Positions 1 to 8,282 are shown, counted from the stretch's first letter. The stretch: 13,914 nucleotides of DNA from Pseudomonadota bacterium (GCA_027625125.1 JAQBXG010000021.1:1-13914), one strand, 5' to 3'. Numbers and translations: made by a program. The notes: a model not told the origin generated them from the letters alone.

Positions 1-1036
1 CGCGGCGGACATCGATGCCGGCGAATACGCGGCCGTTTTCGACGACGCCCGGCAGGCGCTCGTGCAGGACCTGGTCGCCGAGGTGATCGACGCGCAAGTG
101 CATATGGTCGCCTTCGGGGCCGACGCCGCGGCCTTCGCGGATTTCGATCGTGATCGCGCGGCTGACGACATCGCGGGAGGCCAGATCGAGGGCATGGGGG
201 GCGTAACGCTCCATGAACCGTTCGCCGTTGGCGTTGACCAGATAGCCGCCCTCGCCGCGTGCGCCCTCGGTCACCAGCACGCCGGAGCCGTAGATGCCGG
301 TGGGGTGGAACTGGACGAATTCGGCGTCCTGTACCGGCAGGCCGGCGCGCAGCGCCATGCCGCCGCCGTCGCCGGTGCAGGTGTGGGCGGCGGTCGTCGA
401 CTGGTAGACGCGCCCGTAGCCGCCGGTGGCGAGCATCACCGTATGCGAGCGAAAGCGGTGGATCGAGCCGTCCTCGAGGTTGAGCGCCATCACGCCACGG
501 CACGCGCCCTCGTCGTCCATGATCAGGTCGATGGCGTAGAATTCGACGAAGAACTTGGCGTCGTGCTTTAGCGATTGTTGATACAGCGCATGCAGGATCG
601 CGTGGCCGGTGCGGTCGGCGGCGGCGCAGGTGCGGATCGCCTGGCCTTCGCCGTAGTTGGTTGTCATGCCGCCGAACGGTCGCTGGTAGATGCGGCCGTC
701 TTCGGTGCGGGAGAACGGCACCCCATAATGTTCGAGCTCGATGACCGCGGCCTGGCCTTCGCGGAACTCGATTGCGTCCTGGTCGCCGAGCCAGTCGGAG
801 CCTTTGACGGTGTCGTACATATGCCAGCGCCAGTCGTCTTCGCCCATGTTGCCGAGGGCGGCGGAAATGCCGCCCTGGGCGGCGACGGTGTGGCTGCGGG
901 TCGGAAAAACCTTGGTGATGCAGGCGGTATGCAGATTGGATTCGGCCAGGCCGAAGGTCGCGCGAAGACCGGCGCCGCCGGCGCCGATGACGACCGCGTC
1001 GTAGACGTGGTCGGTGACCGGGTACGCCTCGGTCAC
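1..1036 (-). CDS. sdhA: succinate dehydrogenase flavoprotein subunit SdhA (partial, C-terminus beyond left edge)
   Basis: This is the catalytic flavoprotein of respiratory complex II. It oxidises succinate to fumarate on the cytoplasmic face of the inner membrane and passes electrons to SdhB. About 345 N-terminal residues are present of a protein that is usually near 590-600. Visible motifs are the FAD-binding GAGGAG (residues 18-23), the SHT motif whose His49 should carry the covalent FAD, FHPTG with the substrate-site His244, and ARGEGG with the arginine expected to act as proton donor. The frame is open to the left edge and ends in the family motif FAGIDV. The GTG start overlaps the sdhD stop by four bases (GTGA), which suggests translational coupling. 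sdhB is expected further left, outside the window. Identification is secure; only the exact start is inferred. Confidence 0.96.
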   Translation of the reverse strand, partial: MTEAYPVTDHVYDAVVIGAGGAGLRATFGLAESNLHTACITKVFPTRSHTVAAQGGISAALGNMGEDDWRWHMYDTVKGSDWLGDQDAIEFREGQAAVIELEHYGVPFSRTEDGRIYQRPFGGMTTNYGEGQAIRTCAAADRTGHAILHALYQQSLKHDAKFFVEFYAIDLIMDDEGACRGVMALNLEDGSIHRFRSHTVMLATGGYGRVYQSTTAAHTCTGDGGGMALRAGLPVQDAEFVQFHPTGIYGSGVLVTEGARGEGGYLVNANGERFMERYAPHALDLASRDVVSRAITIEIREGRGVGPEGDHMHLRVDHLGDQVLHERLPGVVENGRVFAGIDVRR

Positions 1037-1407
1037 AATGCGATCTTCAGGACCGCGAACGCCGAGGTCGCGCCGACCAGCACGGCGGCGAACCAGGTTG
1101 CGACCAACAGGGAAATGCGAATCCACGGGGTGTGGACGTAGTCCTCGATGACGACATCGACGCCGACCTTCAGGTGGTAAAACGTCGTGGCGATCGCCAC
1201 CAGCATCAGCACCGCGTTCCACGGCGCCGCGACCCAGATGGTGAAATCCGAATGGCTGGCGCCGGTGAGGCGGGCGACGGACACTGTCAGCCACAGCGTC
1301 AACGGCACCAGCGCCACCGCGGTGATGCGTTGCAGCCACCATGCCTGTGCGCCCAAGCGGGCGGAGCCGAGACCGCGGGCGCGGCCCAATGGCGAGCGCA
1401 GCGTCAC
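1033..1407 (-). CDS. sdhD: succinate dehydrogenase membrane anchor subunit SdhD
   Basis: This is the small membrane anchor (124 residues) that, with SdhC, holds the SdhAB dimer on the membrane and helps form the haem b and ubiquinone sites. Three hydrophobic segments are visible, at about residues 25-47, 56-77 and 97-121. His78 in the FYHLKVG stretch is the likely haem ligand. Asp89-Tyr90 in EDYVH matches the conserved Asp-Tyr pair near the quinone site of the family. The reading frame stays open far upstream, to 1746, but that part is antisense-like sequence over sdhC. I chose the GTG at 1407 because it overlaps the sdhC stop by four bases and gives the usual family length. The stop overlaps the sdhA GTG in the same way. 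Confidence 0.92.
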   Translation of the reverse strand: MTLRSPLGRARGLGSARLGAQAWWLQRITAVALVPLTLWLTVSVARLTGASHSDFTIWVAAPWNAVLMLVAIATTFYHLKVGVDVVIEDYVHTPWIRISLLVATWFAAVLVGATSAFAVLKIAL

Positions 1408-1799
1408 AGGCCGCCCCGGAGCGCGTAGCCGAGCAGCCACGCCAGCACCGTCATCACGATCGAAGCGGCGAACGCGATCCAGCCCCATGCCGCCGCCACA
1501 GACGGCTCGAAGCCGAGGCCGATGTCCCACAGCAGATGCCGGACGCCGTTGCACAGGTGGTAGAACAGCGCGAACGTGAATCCGAGCAACACCAGCCGCC
1601 CGAACATCGAAAACGCAAATCCCTGGACGACCGCATACGCCTCCGGTCCCGCCGCGGCGGCGATCAGCCACCAGGCCAGCAACAGGGTGCCGATCGCCAG
1701 CGCCACACCGGTGAAGCGGTGCAGCATCGACATGGTCATGTTCCACTGGAAGCGGTAGACCTGTAGATGCGGCGATAGGGGCCGGTTCGAACGGTCCAT
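1404..1799 (-). CDS. sdhC: succinate dehydrogenase cytochrome b556 subunit SdhC
   Basis: This membrane cytochrome b subunit of complex II has 131 residues, the usual family length. It begins with the typical RPLSPHLQVYRF stretch. SMLHRFTG follows (residues 24-31), where Ser24 and Arg28 correspond to the ubiquinone-site residues of E. coli SdhC. HLCNGVRHLLWD (81-92) gives His81 as the haem b ligand and Asp92 as the conserved acidic residue. Three membrane spans are visible, at about 30-50, 64-84 and 105-127. It is the first gene of sdhCDA and is separated from asd by 63 bases that hold a promoter. A GGGGGA ribosome-binding site lies six bases before the ATG, inside a small hairpin loop (see separate entry). 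Confidence 0.96.
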   Translation of the reverse strand: MDRSNRPLSPHLQVYRFQWNMTMSMLHRFTGVALAIGTLLLAWWLIAAAAGPEAYAVVQGFAFSMFGRLVLLGFTFALFYHLCNGVRHLLWDIGLGFEPSVAAAWGWIAFAASIVMTVLAWLLGYALRGGL

Positions 1800-1817
1800 G
1801 CTGTCTCCCCCGACAGC
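1800..1817 (-). promoter_or_regulatory. sdhC ribosome-binding site displayed in a hairpin loop
   Basis: Read on the minus strand, a perfect 6-bp inverted repeat GCTGTC/GACAGC brackets the hexamer GGGGGA. The last base of the stem directly precedes the sdhC ATG. The ribosome-binding sequence therefore fills the loop of a predicted 6-bp hairpin, with six bases between it and the start. Whether the fold controls translation or simply presents the site is not known from sequence. Confidence 0.5.
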
Positions 1818-1836
1818 GGCGTGCGGGAGCCGGGGG

Positions 1837-1862
1837 ATTCTAAGGGTGCCCTTTGGCCGCCG

Positions 1863-1866
<4 letters not shown>
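1837..1866 (-). promoter_or_regulatory. sigma70-type promoter for sdhCDA
   Basis: On the minus strand a -35 box TTGACG (1866-1861) is followed after 18 bases by a -10 box TAGAAT (1842-1837). Each matches the consensus at five of six positions. The TGA inside the -35 box is the asd stop codon. The predicted transcript would start near 1830 and have a leader of about 31 bases, nearly all of it before and within the ribosome-site hairpin. Transcription reading through from asd is also possible. Confidence 0.6.
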
Positions 1867-2897
<1,031 letters not shown>

Positions 2898-2902
2898 TGG
2901 AT

Positions 2903-4033
2903 CTATCCCTGTTTCGCGGCCCTAGGCCGCAGTGCGTCCAGTTCCAGTAACACCGCATCGCCCATGCCGGACGTGGACACCTGGGTCGCGCCCGGTTGCA
3001 GAATGTCGGCGGTGCGGAGATTTTTCGCCAGCACCCGCGCCGCCGCCTGCTCGATCCAGTCCGCTTCGACACCCAGCGCAAACGAATAGCGCAGCAGCAT
3101 TGCAAAACTGAGGATCGTCGCCAGCGGATTGGCGAGGCCCTGCCCGGCGATGTCGGGCGCGCTGCCGTGCACCGGTTCGTAGAGCGCGCGGCGGCGACCG
3201 TTCGCGTCGCCTTTGCCCAGCGAGGCGCTGGGCAGCATGCCGAGGGAGCCGGTCAGCATTGCCGCTTCGTCCGACAGCATGTCGCCGAACAGATTGTCGG
3301 TGACGATGACATCAAATTGCTTTGGGTTGCGCACCAGTTGCATCGCGCAGTTGTCGGCGTACATATGGCTGAGGTCGATGTCGGTGTACTCGGAATCCCG
3401 CAGCGCCTGGACTTCTTGTCGCCACAGCAGGCCGGATTCCATCACGTTCGATTTTTCGACCGAGACCACGCGGTTGCCGCGACGGCGGGCGATGTCGAAC
3501 GCGACACGGGCGACGCGGTGGATTTCGGCGGTCGTATAGACCTGGGTGTTGACGCCGCGGCGGCTGCCGTCGGGCAAGGATTCGATGCCGCGCGGCTCGC
3601 CGAAATAGACGCCGCCGGTCAGTTCGCGGACGATCATGATATCGAGACCGGCGACCAGGTCGGTCTTCAGCGTCGATGCCTCGGCCAGCGCTTCGAACAC
3701 GACGGCCGGGCGCAGATTGGCGAACAGGTCCATGTCCTTGCGGAGCCGCAACAGGCCGCGTTCGGGCTTCAGCGAAAAATCGAGGCTGTCCCATTTCGGG
3801 CCGCCGACCGCGCCCAGCAGCACCGCATCGGCGTCCATCGCCTGGGCCATCGTATCGTCGGTGAGCGGGGTGCCGTGGGCGTCATAGGACGCGCCGCCGA
3901 CCAGGCCGTGCGTGATCGCGAACGAAAGGCCGCGGTTCGCGGCAAGCCAGTCGGCGACGCGCCGGACTTCGGCCATCACCTCGGGCCCGATGCCGTCGCC
4001 GGGCAGGAACAACAGATTCATCGCCTTAGGCAT
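2903..4033 (-). CDS. leuB: 3-isopropylmalate dehydrogenase
   Basis: This enzyme oxidises and decarboxylates 3-isopropylmalate with NAD+ in the third step of leucine synthesis. With the ATG at 4033 it has 376 residues, close to the family norm. Visible are PGDGIGPE near the N-terminus, substrate arginines Arg98, Arg108 (ANLRP) and Arg136 (RELTGG), catalytic Tyr143 and Lys194, and metal-binding Asp227, Asp251 and Asp255 in DNLFGDMLSDE. The NAD-binding EPVHGSAPDIAG is also present. The start is uncertain. ATG 4033 overlaps the leuD stop by eight bases, while ATG 4021 lies four bases after that stop and has AAGG too close to it. The longer open frame to 4069 adds an arginine-rich extension that is antisense-like and not conserved. 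Confidence 0.96.
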   Translation of the reverse strand: MPKAMNLLFLPGDGIGPEVMAEVRRVADWLAANRGLSFAITHGLVGGASYDAHGTPLTDDTMAQAMDADAVLLGAVGGPKWDSLDFSLKPERGLLRLRKDMDLFANLRPAVVFEALAEASTLKTDLVAGLDIMIVRELTGGVYFGEPRGIESLPDGSRRGVNTQVYTTAEIHRVARVAFDIARRRGNRVVSVEKSNVMESGLLWRQEVQALRDSEYTDIDLSHMYADNCAMQLVRNPKQFDVIVTDNLFGDMLSDEAAMLTGSLGMLPSASLGKGDANGRRRALYEPVHGSAPDIAGQGLANPLATILSFAMLLRYSFALGVEADWIEQAAARVLAKNLRTADILQPGATQVSTSGMGDAVLLELDALRPRAAKQG

Positions 4034-4634
4034 AGAGCCACGGCGCCGCCGACCTTTGCCGGGATTCAAAATCGTTGATGGCGGCAGCTTTTTCGAGCGT
4101 CAGACCGATGTTGTCGAGGCCTTCGAGCAGACGCCGCCGCCGCTCGGGATCGATGTCGAACGCGATTTCGCCGCCCGGGTGTGCGATCGTGCGGGAATCG
4201 AGATCGACAGTGAACGTGTGATTGCCGCAGCCCGAGGCCGCCGCCAGCAGCGTGTCGATATCCGCCTGTGGCAGCACGATCGGCAACATGCCGTTCTGGA
4301 AACAGTTGTTGTAGAAGATGTCGGCGAAGCCCGGCGCGATAATGCAGCGGATGCCGAAATCGTTCAGCGCCCACGGCGCATGTTCGCGCGACGATCCGCA
4401 GCCGAAATTCGCCCCGGCGATCAGAATCTTCGCCTGGTCCCAGGGCGCGCGGTTCAGCACGAAGTCGGCGATCCGTTCGCCGTCGGGCGTGCGGCGCAGC
4501 TCGTCGAACAGGTATTGGCCAAGGCCGGTGCGGCGAATCGTCTTCAGGTACTGCTTGGGAATGATCATGTCGGTATCGACATTGACCATCGGCAGCGGCG
4601 CGGCAACGCCGGTCAGGGTGGTGAAGGATTCCAT
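4026..4634 (-). CDS. leuD: 3-isopropylmalate dehydratase small subunit
   Basis: This is the small (swivel-domain) subunit that pairs with LeuC to isomerise 2-isopropylmalate to 3-isopropylmalate. It has 202 residues, the usual length. The N-terminus MESFTTLTGVAAPLP leads into NVDTDMIIPKQYLK (residues 18-31), a conserved family segment. NFGCGSSREHAPWAL (76-90) is the substrate-loop signature. The ATG lies eight bases after the leuC stop, with a GGCGGGA ribosome site in between. The frame is open further upstream over leuC, but that extension is a shadow. The stop overlaps the likely leuB start. Confidence 0.97.
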   Translation of the reverse strand: MESFTTLTGVAAPLPMVNVDTDMIIPKQYLKTIRRTGLGQYLFDELRRTPDGERIADFVLNRAPWDQAKILIAGANFGCGSSREHAPWALNDFGIRCIIAPGFADIFYNNCFQNGMLPIVLPQADIDTLLAAASGCGNHTFTVDLDSRTIAHPGGEIAFDIDPERRRRLLEGLDNIGLTLEKAAAINDFESRQRSAAPWLYA

Positions 4635-4642
4635 TGTCCCGC

Positions 4643-6046
4643 CTATTCGTTGAAGTCGCGGACGTCGGCGAGGCGGCCGGTGATCGCCGCCGCCGCCGCC
4701 ATCGCCGGCCCCATCAGGTGGGTGCGGCCGCCGCGTCCCTGGCGGCCCTCGAAATTGCGGTTCGATGTGGACGCGCAGCGTTCGCCCGGCTCCAGGCGGT
4801 CGGCATTCATCGCCAGGCACATCGAGCAGCCCGGCTCGCGCCACTCGAAGCCCGCATCCAGAAATACCTGGTCGAGGCCTTCTTCCTCGGCCTGGCGCTT
4901 GACCAGCCCGGAACCCGGCACGACCATCGCCGAGACTCCGGCCGCAACCTTGCGCCCGCGCGCAATCGCGGCGGCGGCGCGGAGGTCGCCGATGCGGCCG
5001 TTGGTGCAGGAGCCGATGAATACGCGGTCCACCGCTACCTCGGTCATCAAGGTGCCGGGAACCAGGTCCATGTAGGCCAGCGAACGCTCCATCGCCGCGC
5101 GCTTGCCCGCATCGCGGGCGTCGGCCGGGTCGGGCACGACGCCGTCGATGGCGACGACATCCTCGGGGCTGGTGCCCCAGGTGACCAGCGGCGCGATGGC
5201 GGCCGCGTCCAGCTTCACCTCGCGGTCGTAGGCCGCGCCGGGGTCGGAGGGCAGCGCGCGCCAAAGTTCCACCGCGCGGTCGAAGTCGGCTTCGCCGGGG
5301 GCGAGCGGGCGACCACGCAGGTAGTCGAACGTCACGGCGTCGGGGGCGATCAGGCCCGCGCGGGCGCCGGCCTCGATCGACATGTTGCAGACGGTCATGC
5401 GTTCTTCCATCGACAGGCCGCGAATGACACTGCCGGCGTATTCGATGACGTGGCCGGTGCCGCCGGCGGTGCCGATGGCGCCGATCACCGCCAGGATCAC
5501 GTCCTTGGCGGCGACGCCGGGGTGCAACGCGCCGTCGATGGTCACCCGCATGCTCTTCGGGCGTCGCTGGACCATCGTCTGCGTCGCCAGTACGTGCTCG
5601 ACTTCGGAGGTGCCGATGCCGAACGCCAGCGCTCCGAACGCGCCGTGGGTCGAGGTATGGGAATCGCCGCAGACGATCGTCATGCCCGGTTGGGTCATGC
5701 CCTGTTCCGGGCCGACGATATGGACGATGCCCTGGCGCACGTCGTCCATCGCGAAGTACGGGACGCCGAACTCGGCGCAGTTCGCCTCCAGCGTCTCGAC
5801 CTGGAGCCGCGATTCGGGATCGCGGATGCCCTCGGCCCGCGCCGTCGTCGGCACGTTGTGGTCGGCGACGGCGAGGGTGGCGTCGGGCCGCCGCACGGAG
5901 CGGCCGGCGATGCGCAGGCCTTCGAAGGCCTGCGGGCTGGTGACTTCGTGGACCAGGTGGCGGTCGACGTACAGCGTCGCGGCGCCGTCGGCGGCTTTGT
6001 CGACGAGGTGGGCGTCCCAGATCTTTTCGAACAGTGTGCGTGCCAT
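4643..6046 (-). CDS. leuC: 3-isopropylmalate dehydratase large subunit
   Basis: This aconitase-type [4Fe-4S] subunit works with LeuD in the second step of leucine synthesis. It has 467 residues, the family length. Cluster ligands are visible as Cys347 in IGSCTNGR and Cys407 and Cys410 in EPGCSMC. GDSHTSTHGAFGALAFGIG (residues 128-144 onwards) and the C-terminal STSNRNFEGRQG are further signatures. It is the first of the leuC-leuD-leuB group and follows rplS after 69 bases. The ribosome site (GGAACG) is weak, and I see no clear promoter directly upstream, so it is probably co-transcribed with the ribosomal genes or driven from a promoter I cannot recognise. Confidence 0.98.
   Translation of the reverse strand: MARTLFEKIWDAHLVDKAADGAATLYVDRHLVHEVTSPQAFEGLRIAGRSVRRPDATLAVADHNVPTTARAEGIRDPESRLQVETLEANCAEFGVPYFAMDDVRQGIVHIVGPEQGMTQPGMTIVCGDSHTSTHGAFGALAFGIGTSEVEHVLATQTMVQRRPKSMRVTIDGALHPGVAAKDVILAVIGAIGTAGGTGHVIEYAGSVIRGLSMEERMTVCNMSIEAGARAGLIAPDAVTFDYLRGRPLAPGEADFDRAVELWRALPSDPGAAYDREVKLDAAAIAPLVTWGTSPEDVVAIDGVVPDPADARDAGKRAAMERSLAYMDLVPGTLMTEVAVDRVFIGSCTNGRIGDLRAAAAIARGRKVAAGVSAMVVPGSGLVKRQAEEEGLDQVFLDAGFEWREPGCSMCLAMNADRLEPGERCASTSNRNFEGRQGRGGRTHLMGPAMAAAAAITGRLADVRDFNE
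5913..5934. repeat. 22-bp perfect palindrome inside leuC
   Basis: A perfect inverted repeat centred on TTCGAA (5921-5926), with arms starting CGCAGGCC, lies in the early part of leuC. There it encodes residues about 38-45 of the protein (SPQAFEGL). It has no spacer, so as DNA it could be a dimeric protein-binding site, and as RNA it would form a tight stem. No function can be assigned from sequence. Confidence 0.6.
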
Positions 6047-6070
6047 CGTTCCGGTGGGGTGCGGCCCGAT

Positions 6071-6113
6071 CAGACCGCCCGGTGGATCGGGGCGCGGCTG
6101 CGGGCGAGGTCTG
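6071..6113 (-). other. imperfect hairpin between rplS and leuC
   Basis: On the minus strand, CAGAC and CGCCCG, separated by two bulged bases, can pair with CGGGCG and GTCTG across a loop of about 19 bases. The stem begins directly after the rplS stop codon (6118-6116). No run of T follows, so it does not look like a standard intrinsic terminator. It could protect the 3' end of an upstream message or affect passage into leuC. Confidence 0.35.
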
Positions 6114-6115
6114 GT

Positions 6116-6514
6116 CTAGCTATCGGTGGTGTCGGATTGCGTGGACTTGCCGCGCTGATCCTGTTTTTCGCGGATGCGCGCACGCTTTCCCGAAAGGCCA
6201 CGGAGGTAATACAGCTTGGCGCGGCGCACGTCGCCGCGGCGCACGACCGCGATCTCGGCGATGTTGGCCGAATAGGTCTGGAAGATGCGCTCGACGCCTT
6301 CGCCGTAGGAAACCTTGCGGACCGTGAATGACGAGTTGAGGCCGCGATTGCGCTTGGCGATGCAGACGCCCTCGAACGCCTGGAGACGTTCGCGGGTTCC
6401 TTCGATCACGCGCAAGCTGACGCGCAGCGTGTCGCCGGGGGCGAATTCGGGCACCGCGCGGCGCTCCGCCAGGGCTTCGGCCTGGCTGCGATTGAATTGT
6501 TCAAGCGTGTTCAT
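6116..6514 (-). CDS. rplS: 50S ribosomal protein L19
   Basis: This is a structural protein of the large ribosomal subunit at the 30S-50S interface. It has 132 residues, against about 115 in E. coli. The core reads FAPGDTLRVSLRVIEGTRERLQ and then FEGVCIAKRNRGLNSSFTVRK, with GEGVERIF and RRAKLYYLRGLSGKRARI, all typical of L19. The last 15 or so residues form a polar tail that accounts for the extra length. I chose ATG 6514, which gives the expected MNTLEQFN start. The frame is open upstream to 6565, but that would overlap the end of trmD. It begins five bases after the trmD stop, in the classic rpsP-rimM-trmD-rplS order. Confidence 0.97.
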   Translation of the reverse strand: MNTLEQFNRSQAEALAERRAVPEFAPGDTLRVSLRVIEGTRERLQAFEGVCIAKRNRGLNSSFTVRKVSYGEGVERIFQTYSANIAEIAVVRRGDVRRAKLYYLRGLSGKRARIREKQDQRGKSTQSDTTDS

Positions 6515-6519
6515 ATCGT

Positions 6520-7248
6520 TCACCCGTTCGTCCCATTTTCCCGGCTCCCGGTAGCCGCGCGCCACAGGTCCGGGCGCCGCTCGCGGGTGCTACGTTCCGA
6601 TTCCGCGCGGCGCCAGCGGCGAATCTGCTCGTGGTCGCCGGACAACAGCACGTCCGGCACCTGCCGGTCTTCCCACATCCTTGGGCGGGTATACTGGGGA
6701 TACTCCAGCAATCCCGCCTCGAAACTTTCCTCCGCCGCCGACTCGGCGCTGCCGGTCACGCCGGGCAGCAGCCGCACGACGGCGTCGAGCAAAACCAGCG
6801 CCGCCGTCTCGCCGCCCGAGAGCACATAGTCGCCGACGCTCAGCTCCTCAATGTCGCGGGCCTCGAGGACACGCTCGTCCACACCTTCGAAGCGTCCGCA
6901 AATCAGCACCGCCCCGTCTCCTGCCGCAAGTTCCCGGACCCGGCGCTGTGTCAGGCTGGCGCCGCGCGGGGTCGGATAGATCAGCGGCAACCGCCGTTCG
7001 GCCCGCGCTTCGGCATCGTCGATCGCGGCGGCCAGCACGTCCGGCCTGAGCACCATTCCCGGGCCGCCACCAAACGGAGCGTCGTCGACAGTGGCGTGTT
7101 TATCGCGCGCAAACCCGCGGATGTCCACCGTTTCCAGCGCCCAGATGGCGCGCGCCCGCGCCGCGCCGGCCAGGGAATGGCCGAGCGGCCCCGGAAACAT
7201 CTCGGGGTAGAGGGTCAGCACCCGTGCGGTCCAGGGCGCGTCAGCCAT
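6520..7248 (-). CDS. trmD: tRNA (guanine37-N1)-methyltransferase
   Basis: This SPOUT-family enzyme uses S-adenosylmethionine to make m1G37 beside the anticodon, which prevents +1 frameshifting. It has 242 residues, a normal length. Signatures are PFGGGPGMV (58-66), PRGASLTQ (94-101), the knot segments LICGRFEGVDERV (115-127) and SVGDYVLSGGE (137-147), Arg159 in VVRLLPGV, and EESFEAGLLEYPQYTRP (173-189). The residue aligned by eye with the catalytic Asp169 of E. coli appears to be Glu174. The ATG overlaps the rimM stop by eight bases, with a GAGG ribosome site nine bases upstream of it. Confidence 0.97.
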   Translation of the reverse strand: MADAPWTARVLTLYPEMFPGPLGHSLAGAARARAIWALETVDIRGFARDKHATVDDAPFGGGPGMVLRPDVLAAAIDDAEARAERRLPLIYPTPRGASLTQRRVRELAAGDGAVLICGRFEGVDERVLEARDIEELSVGDYVLSGGETAALVLLDAVVRLLPGVTGSAESAAEESFEAGLLEYPQYTRPRMWEDRQVPDVLLSGDHEQIRRWRRAESERSTRERRPDLWRAATGSRENGTNG

Positions 7249-7789
7249 GGTCGGCCGCCTCTTCCGCCGCCAAATCCGGGTCCGCAGCGTCGACCAGCCG
7301 GGGAGGATCCGCCACCACCCGGCCCGCCGCGATGTCCACGACGGGCACGAATTCGTCGGCGAACGGGATCAGTTCGGAGCCGCCGCCGGGCAGCGCCACC
7401 TCCAACAGGTCACCGGCGCCGTAGTTGCGAACGGCGGCGACGGCGCCAAGCGGCTCGCCCGTGGTCCGCTCCACCGCCAGGCCGATCAGGTCGGCGTGGT
7501 AGTACTCGTCCGGCTGTGGCGGCGGCAGGCGGTCGCGATCGACGAACAACCTGGCGCCGCGCAGCGCCTCCGCCGCGCTGCGATCACCGATGCCGTCGAA
7601 TCGGACCAGCAGTCCGTCCCCCGCCCGCCGCAGCGACAGAATGCGGAGCGTGCGGCCCCCCTTGTCGGTCAGCGGCCCGTAGGCGCCGAGGTCTTCGGGC
7701 GTCGCCGCGAACGAACGCACCCGGACGCTGCCGCCGAGGCCGTGCGGGCCGGCAATCTCGCCGAGGCAGATTCGGTTCCCGCCACCCAT
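7241..7789 (-). CDS. rimM: 16S rRNA processing / ribosome maturation factor RimM
   Basis: This assembly factor binds ribosomal protein S19 and helps mature the head of the 30S subunit. It has 182 residues. The N-terminal RimM beta-barrel runs over about residues 6-90 and starts with the conserved CLGEIAGPHGLGGSVRV stretch. A PRC-type barrel follows (about 95-165), opening with EYYHADLIGLAV and containing the NYGAGDLLEV and IPFADEFVP motifs. The last 15 residues are an acidic Ala/Glu tail. ATG 7789 gives the canonical N-terminus. The longer open frame reaching 8086 runs over rpsP and is a shadow. It begins 20 bases after the rpsP stop. Confidence 0.95.
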   Translation of the reverse strand: MGGGNRICLGEIAGPHGLGGSVRVRSFAATPEDLGAYGPLTDKGGRTLRILSLRRAGDGLLVRFDGIGDRSAAEALRGARLFVDRDRLPPPQPDEYYHADLIGLAVERTTGEPLGAVAAVRNYGAGDLLEVALPGGGSELIPFADEFVPVVDIAAGRVVADPPRLVDAADPDLAAEEAADHG

Positions 7790-7809
7790 CGTGCTGATTC
7801 CGGCCGGGC

Positions 7810-8268
7810 CTAGTCTTCCTTTGGGGCGTCTTCGCCGCCGCCGTCCGACTCTGACGCTGCCTCCGGCTCCGATGCGGCCGCGGCGGCCTTTTCTTGTTCC
7901 GCTGCCGCGGCGGCGGCTTCGGCGGCGGCCTGCTTCGCCGCTTCGGCCGCTGCGGCCCGTTCCTGGGCCTTTTTCTTCGGCTTCGCCTTGTCCGGGTTGT
8001 TGCGCTGTGCGGGGACGGCGATGATGTTCGCCGCACCGAGGAAGCGCGCGACCCGGTCCGTCGGCACCGCGCCGTGGCCGAGCCAATGGCGGATGCGGTC
8101 CTCGACCAACTTGACGCGATCGGGGTCGTCCTTGCGGAGCAGCGGGTTGTAGGACCCCACGCGTTCGAGGAAGCGGCCGTCGCGGGGGTTGCGCACGTCG
8201 GCGACGACGATCCGGTAGTAGGGCCGTTTCTTGGCGCCGGCGCGTGCCAGGCGAATTCTCAATCCCAT
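7810..8268 (-). CDS. rpsP: 30S ribosomal protein S16 with long Ala/Glu-rich C-terminal tail
   Basis: This small-subunit protein is needed for 30S assembly. The conserved core MGLRIRLARAGAKKRPYYRI, then RNPRDGRFLERVGSYNPL and RIRHWLGHGAVPTDRVARFL, fills residues 1-78. The protein continues to 152 residues, whereas E. coli S16 has 82. The extra part has a lysine-rich hinge (about 94-102), an Ala/Glu/Lys stretch likely to be helical (103-133), and an acidic Ser/Glu/Asp end. Similar tails are known in alphaproteobacterial S16 proteins. A strong GGAGG ribosome site lies nine bases upstream of the ATG. The gene follows ffh after 39 bases. Confidence 0.97.
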   Translation of the reverse strand: MGLRIRLARAGAKKRPYYRIVVADVRNPRDGRFLERVGSYNPLLRKDDPDRVKLVEDRIRHWLGHGAVPTDRVARFLGAANIIAVPAQRNNPDKAKPKKKAQERAAAAEAAKQAAAEAAAAAAEQEKAAAAASEPEAASESDGGGEDAPKED

Positions 8269-8277
8269 GCTTGTGAT

Positions 8278-8282
8278 CCTCC
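8278..8282 (-). promoter_or_regulatory. strong GGAGG ribosome-binding site of rpsP
   Basis: Read on the minus strand, GGAGG followed by AT lies nine bases before the rpsP ATG at 8268. It is the best match to the anti-Shine-Dalgarno sequence among the minus-strand genes here and fits the high output expected of a ribosomal protein. Confidence 0.75.

Noticed and set aside
4634..6331. Plus-strand open frame of 565 codons opposite leuC and rplS
   Set aside because: It lies antisense to two secure genes, its composition is rich in Ala, Arg, Gly and Asp, and it shows no domain. Long antisense frames are expected in GC-rich DNA.
7790..8086. Extension of rimM upstream to 8086
   Set aside because: It would run through rpsP in another frame, and the canonical RimM start lies at 7789.
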